A stretch of 27,963 nt of DNA. It comes from RI-92 sp040235555 (GTDB taxonomy: Bacteria > Pseudomonadota > Gammaproteobacteria > UBA6429 > Thiohalophilaceae). Below are positions 24,255 through 27,963 of this stretch, one piece after another (the first letter of the stretch is position 1; each line of letters starts with the position of its first letter). The stretch is from positions 1-27,963 of the forward strand of contig JBECKZ010000256.1 in NCBI GenBank assembly GCA_040235555.1. Reading direction: 5' to 3'. The position numbers and the translations under genes were made by a program. The notes under the pieces were generated by a model. That model was given only the letters and a program-made list of their open reading frames with translations, made no database searches and was not told the origin of the DNA.

Positions 24255-24260
24255 TTGACA
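24255..24260 (+). promoter_or_regulatory. -35 box upstream of the LysM lipoprotein gene
   Basis: Perfect TTGACA in the 193-nt A/T-rich gap between the two lipoprotein genes. At 16-17 nt spacing the -10 region reads TTAATT/TAATTT (24277-24283), a weak match. The gap contains no gene. Confidence 0.45.
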
Positions 24261-24365
24261 GTTAGTAGAGTGATTGTTAATTTGATATTTATCTGTAAGT
24301 ACGCTTAACTAAACAAAAAATTTGACTACCTTCTGGCCAGACAACAAGAATTCGGAGCATAGCAA

Positions 24366-24989
24366 ATGAAAATAATGACGACATTGAAGTTCACCAGCCT
24401 GATAGCGCTTGTTCTGGGCGTTGCTATCGGTTGTAGCAGCACAAGTCAGGAAACTGGCTGTACTGTACAGGGTGCGAAGGATGCAATTGAAGCGGCTAAA
24501 GCCGCGAATCAGAAAGCCAAGGCCGTACACAATGAGTGGCGTGATACTGGCAAGATTATCGAGAGTGCGCAAAAAGCTCTGGACGCCGGTAATTGTGACG
24601 AGGCAATGAAACTGGCTAATCAAGCACGCCGCCAAGCGGAAAATGCTGTTGCACAGGAAGAAAGTGAAAAACAACGTCTTGCAGGTAGTGAAGCAACTCC
24701 CGCTCCGATGACAAGCGCAGGACAATATTCAGTTGTGAAGGGTGACAACCTGTGGAATATCTCTGCCAAGCCGAACATTTATAACAATCCATTCCAGTGG
24801 CCGCTCATCTACAAAGCTAACAGCGGCAAAATCAAAGATGCCGACCTGATTTATCCGGGGCAGGTATTTGCGATTAACACTAATCCTTCCACAGCGGATG
24901 TAGATGCAGCCGTACGCCATGCCAAGACGCGTGGGGCATGGTCACTCGGTAAAGTGGAAGATTCAGACAAGGCTTATCTTGCCCAGTAA
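24366..24989 (+). CDS. Lipoprotein with DUF4398-like helical domain and LysM domain
   Basis: 207-aa lipoprotein. The signal peptide ends AIGC (Cys23). Residues about 33-105 form an Ala-rich helical domain whose ALDAGNCDEAMKLANQARRQA segment parallels the upstream lipoprotein. Residues 120-171 form a LysM peptidoglycan-binding domain: YSVVKGDNLWNIS, then FQWPLIYKAN and LIYPGQVF. A further tail of about 35 residues follows. CGGAG lies 8 nt before the ATG (a second ATG is three codons later). It is followed by a strong terminator, so it is probably a single-gene unit. An outer-membrane-anchored peptidoglycan binder is the likely role. Confidence 0.9.
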   Translation: MKIMTTLKFTSLIALVLGVAIGCSSTSQETGCTVQGAKDAIEAAKAANQKAKAVHNEWRDTGKIIESAQKALDAGNCDEAMKLANQARRQAENAVAQEESEKQRLAGSEATPAPMTSAGQYSVVKGDNLWNISAKPNIYNNPFQWPLIYKANSGKIKDADLIYPGQVFAINTNPSTADVDAAVRHAKTRGAWSLGKVEDSDKAYLAQ

Positions 24990-25019
24990 ATTTCGTTCGA
25001 AGCCTGATAATCCACCAAA

Positions 25020-25048
25020 AAAGGGCCCCTGATTCAGGGGCCCTTTTT
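25020..25048 (+). terminator. Intrinsic terminator after the LysM lipoprotein
   Basis: Perfect stem GGGCCCCTG / CAGGGGCCC with a 3-nt loop (ATT), preceded by A residues and followed by TTTTT; stem base pairs extend into the A/T flanks. Confidence 0.93.
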
Positions 25049-25050
25049 CT

Positions 25051-25078
25051 TTGTCTGTCATCGGGGTTTTCGTATTAT
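25051..25078 (+). promoter_or_regulatory. Promoter of the thioredoxin/efflux gene group
   Basis: TTGTCT (25051-25056) and TATTAT (25073-25078) with a 16-nt spacer, directly after the terminator and 60 nt before the TlpA-like start. Matches 4/6 and 5/6 to the sigma-70 consensus. Confidence 0.5.
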
Positions 25079-25137
25079 GCTATGGAATTCAGGTTTCAAA
25101 ATCAGGTCAAATCAATAGTTTCCAGAGAAGTTTATCT

Positions 25138-25626
25138 ATGTTGAAGTCTAACTTATTGATTATTCTTGTGCTCTCTCTGCCAGTTACAATAATGGCCGGC
25201 CAGCCGGACTTTGCCTTGCCCGATCTTGATGGAAAGATTCATCACTTGAGTGACTACCGGGGAAAATGGGTCATCGTGAATTACTGGGCTACCTGGTGCC
25301 CACCTTGCCGGGCCGAAATTCCCGAATTGGAGGAATTCCACAGCGAACATCATAAACGGGATGCGGTAGTAGTCGGGATAAACTATGAAGAGCGCGCCCC
25401 AGCGTATCTTAAAGAATTTGTCGAGGAGAATATGATCTCTTATCCTATTCTACGCGCTAACTTGACACGGCCCCCAGTGTTTGGACGGTTAAACGGATTG
25501 CCAACGACGTTTATCGTTTCACCTGAAGGTAACGTCGTACAAAGTAAGACAGGTTCTGTTAGCAAAGATTTCCTGGATAGCGTAATTAAACGGTTTAACA
25601 AACGTGATGTTGTGGTGGCAAGATGA
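25138..25626 (+). CDS. TlpA-like periplasmic thioredoxin-fold protein
   Basis: 162-aa protein with a signal peptide (cleavage near IMA-GQ, residue 20). The redox-active motif is WATWCPPCRAE with Cys54 and Cys57, and GLPTTFIVSPEG carries the cis-Pro loop. This places it in the TlpA/ResA/peroxiredoxin-like group that reduces or shuffles disulfides in the periplasm. The start chosen, MLKSNLLIILVL, follows AGAGAAG and gives a clean signal peptide; the in-frame extension upstream begins in the promoter. It overlaps the next gene by 4 nt (ATGA), so they are coupled. Confidence 0.93.
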   Translation: MLKSNLLIILVLSLPVTIMAGQPDFALPDLDGKIHHLSDYRGKWVIVNYWATWCPPCRAEIPELEEFHSEHHKRDAVVVGINYEERAPAYLKEFVEENMISYPILRANLTRPPVFGRLNGLPTTFIVSPEGNVVQSKTGSVSKDFLDSVIKRFNKRDVVVAR

Positions 25627-26165
25627 TCAAAAAAATCTCACGAGTATTTTTGTGTGTCATGTTTCTAGGTTCATTAGGTGTCGCCAGTGCGGCTGAAGCA
25701 CCTCGTGATCCGGCGAAATATTTTTTCAATGAAACCTGGGGTGATTACCACGAAGAACTGAAAAAGGCCAAGGAAGAGGGCAAAGATGGCATCATGCTGT
25801 TTTTTGAACAGGCTGAATGCCCCTTCTGCCACTATATGAAAACAAATGTGCTTAACCAGCCTGAAGTACAGGCGTACTTCCGCAAACATTTCTTGTTATT
25901 CCCGGTAGACATCGAGGGTGATGTAGATATCACCGATATGCACGGCAAATCAATGAAAGAGAAAGACTTTGCTTTCAAGCAACAGCGCGTTCGTGCAACT
26001 CCCGTTATTGCCTTTTTTGATCTGAAAGGCAATCGCATTCATCGCTATATTGGCAGGACCAGCGGTGTAGATGAGTTTATGTGGCTGGGCCATTATATTG
26101 CAGATGGCGATTATAAAAAGATGCCCTTCGTGCGTTATAAACAGGAACAACGTAAAAAGAATTAA
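25623..26165 (+). CDS. SoxW-like periplasmic thioredoxin
   Basis: 180-aa thioredoxin-fold protein with a signal peptide (cleavage after ASA, residue 23). FFEQAECPFCHYMKTNVL holds Cys66 and Cys69, and RVRATPVIAFFD is the cis-Pro loop. The CPFC active site and the segment QPEVQAYFRKHFLLFPVDI resemble SoxW, the thioredoxin linked to sulfur-oxidation (Sox) clusters in some bacteria. No sox gene is seen here, so the Sox link is only a family similarity. It is coupled to the TlpA-like gene; together they suggest a thiol-redox pair, perhaps recharged by DsbD, which is not in the window. Confidence 0.9.
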   Translation: MIKKISRVFLCVMFLGSLGVASAAEAPRDPAKYFFNETWGDYHEELKKAKEEGKDGIMLFFEQAECPFCHYMKTNVLNQPEVQAYFRKHFLLFPVDIEGDVDITDMHGKSMKEKDFAFKQQRVRATPVIAFFDLKGNRIHRYIGRTSGVDEFMWLGHYIADGDYKKMPFVRYKQEQRKKN

Positions 26166-26213
26166 TCAACTGTTTTCCCAGACAGTTCAGTACACTGTTA
26201 TTCGCCCCATTCT

Positions 26214-27524
26214 ATGATGAAAATATTTTTCAGGTTTGGCTATATCGTATTGGGAATTTTCGCGGTGCACGTTGTACTCGCTGCGCAGAACGATAAAGGC
26301 AAATTACCCGATACGCTGACACTGGAATATGCCCTCAGCCTGGCGGATCAGGACCATCCACAGCTTATGCTCAGAGAAGCGGAAGTTCGACAGGCACAGG
26401 CGGAACAGGCTATCGTAGATTCCAGTACAGATACCGAAGTGAATCTGGAAGGCCGTTTACGCTATGTACAACCGCCGGACAGCTTTTCCTATCTGTCCCA
26501 CAATGACAGCAGTATTGGCTTGACGGTTACCAAGCCACTATATGATTTTGGATTGCAGGAGGCTCGGCGTAAGGCGGCACAAGCCGAAGTGTCTGCCAGT
26601 CAGTATGATTTTCTGGATGCACGCGCACAACGCCGGCTGGTTATCATGCAGCGCTATTTCGACGTCATCCTGGCGGACCTGCAATTCAATCGCTATAACG
26701 AAGAGATGGCAGTGGAATACGTCAGTTTTGACCGCATGCGCAAGCGCAAAGAAGCCGGCGAACTCTCCGACTACCAGGTGAAAAAGCAGGAAGCACGTTA
26801 TCAGCATGTACGTTACTTAAGATATTCTGCCGAAAATGAACAACGACGTACACGTGCCATGTTAGCTGAAGCACTTAATCACCCGGGTGAATTGCCATCC
26901 AACCTGGCAAAACCGGATCTGGACGTGTTAAAGCGAAAAATACCTGATTACGATGATATGCTGGGTTTGGCTATGCAACATAATTACAAAATCAAGGCCC
27001 TGCGTGACAAACTGGAAGCGGCGCAGCAGCAGGTGACGGCAGCCCGTGCCAGTGACAACCCCAAGTTGATTGGAGAGGTCGGGGCGTATGATTATGCCCG
27101 TGATCTAGGTAGTTATGACAAATTTCGTGCAGGGATATCACTAAAGATACCTTTGTTTGCCGGTAATCGAACAGATGCACAGACTGCCAGTGCCCAGGCC
27201 ATGCTGTATCGAATCAAGGCACAACTCGAAGACACTCAGAGTCAAATCCGTCAGCGGTTGCTGGATACCTGGCTGGCTTTACAATCCCTGCAAGCTCGTC
27301 GCCAGGAGATGAAAGCGCTGCAGGATTATCGTGATCTGAATCTGGATCGCAGTCGTGCCCTGTATGAAATGGAAGTCACGACCGACCTGGGTGATGCCAT
27401 GGTGCAGATAACGGAAGCGGAGTATCTGTCCAGACAGGCAGACTATCAGATGGCAGAGGCCTGGACCCGGCTGGATATTCTGACTGGTCAATTGAAATTA
27501 ACACAAACCAAAGCGAACCCCTGA
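26214..27524 (+). CDS. TolC-family outer membrane efflux protein
   Basis: 436-aa outer-membrane factor with a signal peptide (MMKIFFRFGYIVLGIFAV..., cleavage near LAA). Two repeats of the outer-membrane efflux protein (OEP) domain are seen: the first starts LTLEYALSLADQDHPQLMLREAEV, the second near YDDMLGLAMQHNYKIKALRDKLEAAQQQ. Coiled-coil-rich and Ala/Gln-rich as expected for the periplasmic tunnel. Start choice between ATGs at 26214 and 26217 is open; no Shine-Dalgarno is visible. It sits 48 nt after the SoxW-like gene and 20 nt before an adaptor gene, giving two parts of a tripartite exporter. Confidence 0.92.
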   Translation: MMKIFFRFGYIVLGIFAVHVVLAAQNDKGKLPDTLTLEYALSLADQDHPQLMLREAEVRQAQAEQAIVDSSTDTEVNLEGRLRYVQPPDSFSYLSHNDSSIGLTVTKPLYDFGLQEARRKAAQAEVSASQYDFLDARAQRRLVIMQRYFDVILADLQFNRYNEEMAVEYVSFDRMRKRKEAGELSDYQVKKQEARYQHVRYLRYSAENEQRRTRAMLAEALNHPGELPSNLAKPDLDVLKRKIPDYDDMLGLAMQHNYKIKALRDKLEAAQQQVTAARASDNPKLIGEVGAYDYARDLGSYDKFRAGISLKIPLFAGNRTDAQTASAQAMLYRIKAQLEDTQSQIRQRLLDTWLALQSLQARRQEMKALQDYRDLNLDRSRALYEMEVTTDLGDAMVQITEAEYLSRQADYQMAEAWTRLDILTGQLKLTQTKANP

Positions 27525-27544
27525 ATTAGAGAAAAGGCGAAGCC

Positions 27545-27963
27545 ATGCGTGTTCATAGTTCTCATTTGAAAATCAGCAGTGGTATGGCGGTGCTCTTCCT
27601 GTTTACTGGTTATTGTCAGGCTGCCCAATTCGAAGCGACACTACAATGGTCAAAACGGGTTGAACTGGGTGTACCAGTAAGTGGTGTAGTGCAGGCTGTA
27701 TATGCCGATGTAGGACAGAAAGTTGCAAAAGGCGGCAAATTACTCCAGCTCGACGACACTGTGTTCAAGGTCAAGGTGAAAGAGGCCAGTTCAACCCTGA
27801 AAAGTCAGGTTGAAATTTACAAGGAAGCCGAGCGTGAATTGAATCGCTCTCAAGATCTCTATGATCGAACGGTGCTATCCGATCACGAATTACAGGTGGC
27901 CAAGAATAACAAGGTCAAAGCTGCCGCTGAGCGCGATCAGGCTGAAGCAGCACTGGTGAAAGC
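27545..27963 (+). CDS. Periplasmic adaptor (HlyD/RND membrane fusion) protein, 3' end outside the window
   Basis: The ATG at 27545 opens a frame that runs off the window, about 139 residues seen. After an N-terminal hydrophobic segment (MAVLFLFTGYCQA) comes a half biotinyl-lipoyl motif: ELGVPVSGVVQAVYADVGQ, then KLLQLDDTVFK, followed by an alpha-helical hairpin with repeated Lys/Ala/Gln (from about residue 75). This is the order of membrane fusion proteins of RND or ABC exporters. AAAAGG lies upstream of the ATG. The inner-membrane pump is expected just downstream but cannot be seen, so the substrate is unknown. Confidence 0.88.
   Translation, partial: MRVHSSHLKISSGMAVLFLFTGYCQAAQFEATLQWSKRVELGVPVSGVVQAVYADVGQKVAKGGKLLQLDDTVFKVKVKEASSTLKSQVEIYKEAERELNRSQDLYDRTVLSDHELQVAKNNKVKAAAERDQAEAALVK

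Noticed and set aside
25051..25137. Upstream extension of the TlpA-like gene
   Set aside because: It would begin in the promoter and remove the clean signal peptide; the ATG at 25138 has a ribosome-binding site.
25623..26165. SoxW-like gene considered as part of a Sox sulfur-oxidation cluster
   Set aside because: No soxXYZABCD gene is in the window; only the thioredoxin resembles SoxW.

Overview
This window looks like a piece of a gammaproteobacterial chromosome, roughly 50-55% G+C by eye. It carries several gene orders that, from memory, recur in this class: metG divergent from apbC/mrp, an rnf cluster leading to nth, purM-purN-DUF3108, DUF2066 - CDP-alcohol phosphatidyltransferase - perM - hda, and arsC-like - wrbA - DUF2069. 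No tRNA, rRNA, CRISPR array, transposase or phage gene was seen, so this is mostly core genome with a few accessory inserts. Species cannot be decided from the sequence.

Layout. At 1-1348 is the 3' part of a dihydrolipoamide-dehydrogenase-like flavoprotein, followed by argG (1438-2655). Facing argG on the minus strand is a three-gene bufferin/Hvf-type RiPP metallophore operon, hvfA-hvfB-hvfC (4655 to 2703). Its leader at 4670-4741 can be drawn as an H-type RNA pseudoknot or an attenuator-like fold, which is the most novel signal here. Then, all on the minus strand, come nth, an unrecognised 495-aa membrane protein with a degenerate NERD-like region, the complete rnfABCDGE electron-transport operon and metG. 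Divergent from metG are apbC/mrp, with an IscR type 1-like site in its leader, and dcd. Next are purM-purN-DUF3108 (minus) and, divergently, DUF2066 - CDP-alcohol phosphatidyltransferase - perM - hda (plus). DUF2069, wrbA and an ArsC-family gene form a minus-strand operon converging on hda. The right end (plus) holds two paralogous alanine-rich lipoproteins, the second with an added LysM domain, then a TlpA-like and a SoxW-like periplasmic thioredoxin, a TolC-family outer-membrane factor, and the start of a periplasmic adaptor cut by the window end.

How the parts fit. The nth to apbC block is rich in iron-sulfur biology: Rnf (many clusters), endonuclease III ([4Fe-4S]) and the Fe-S carrier ApbC. 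HvfB would oxidise cysteines in the HvfA precursor with HvfC as partner, making an exported copper-binding peptide. The last four genes suggest a periplasmic thiol-redox pair next to a tripartite export system. Most genes are tightly packed, and several junctions are 4-nt start/stop overlaps.
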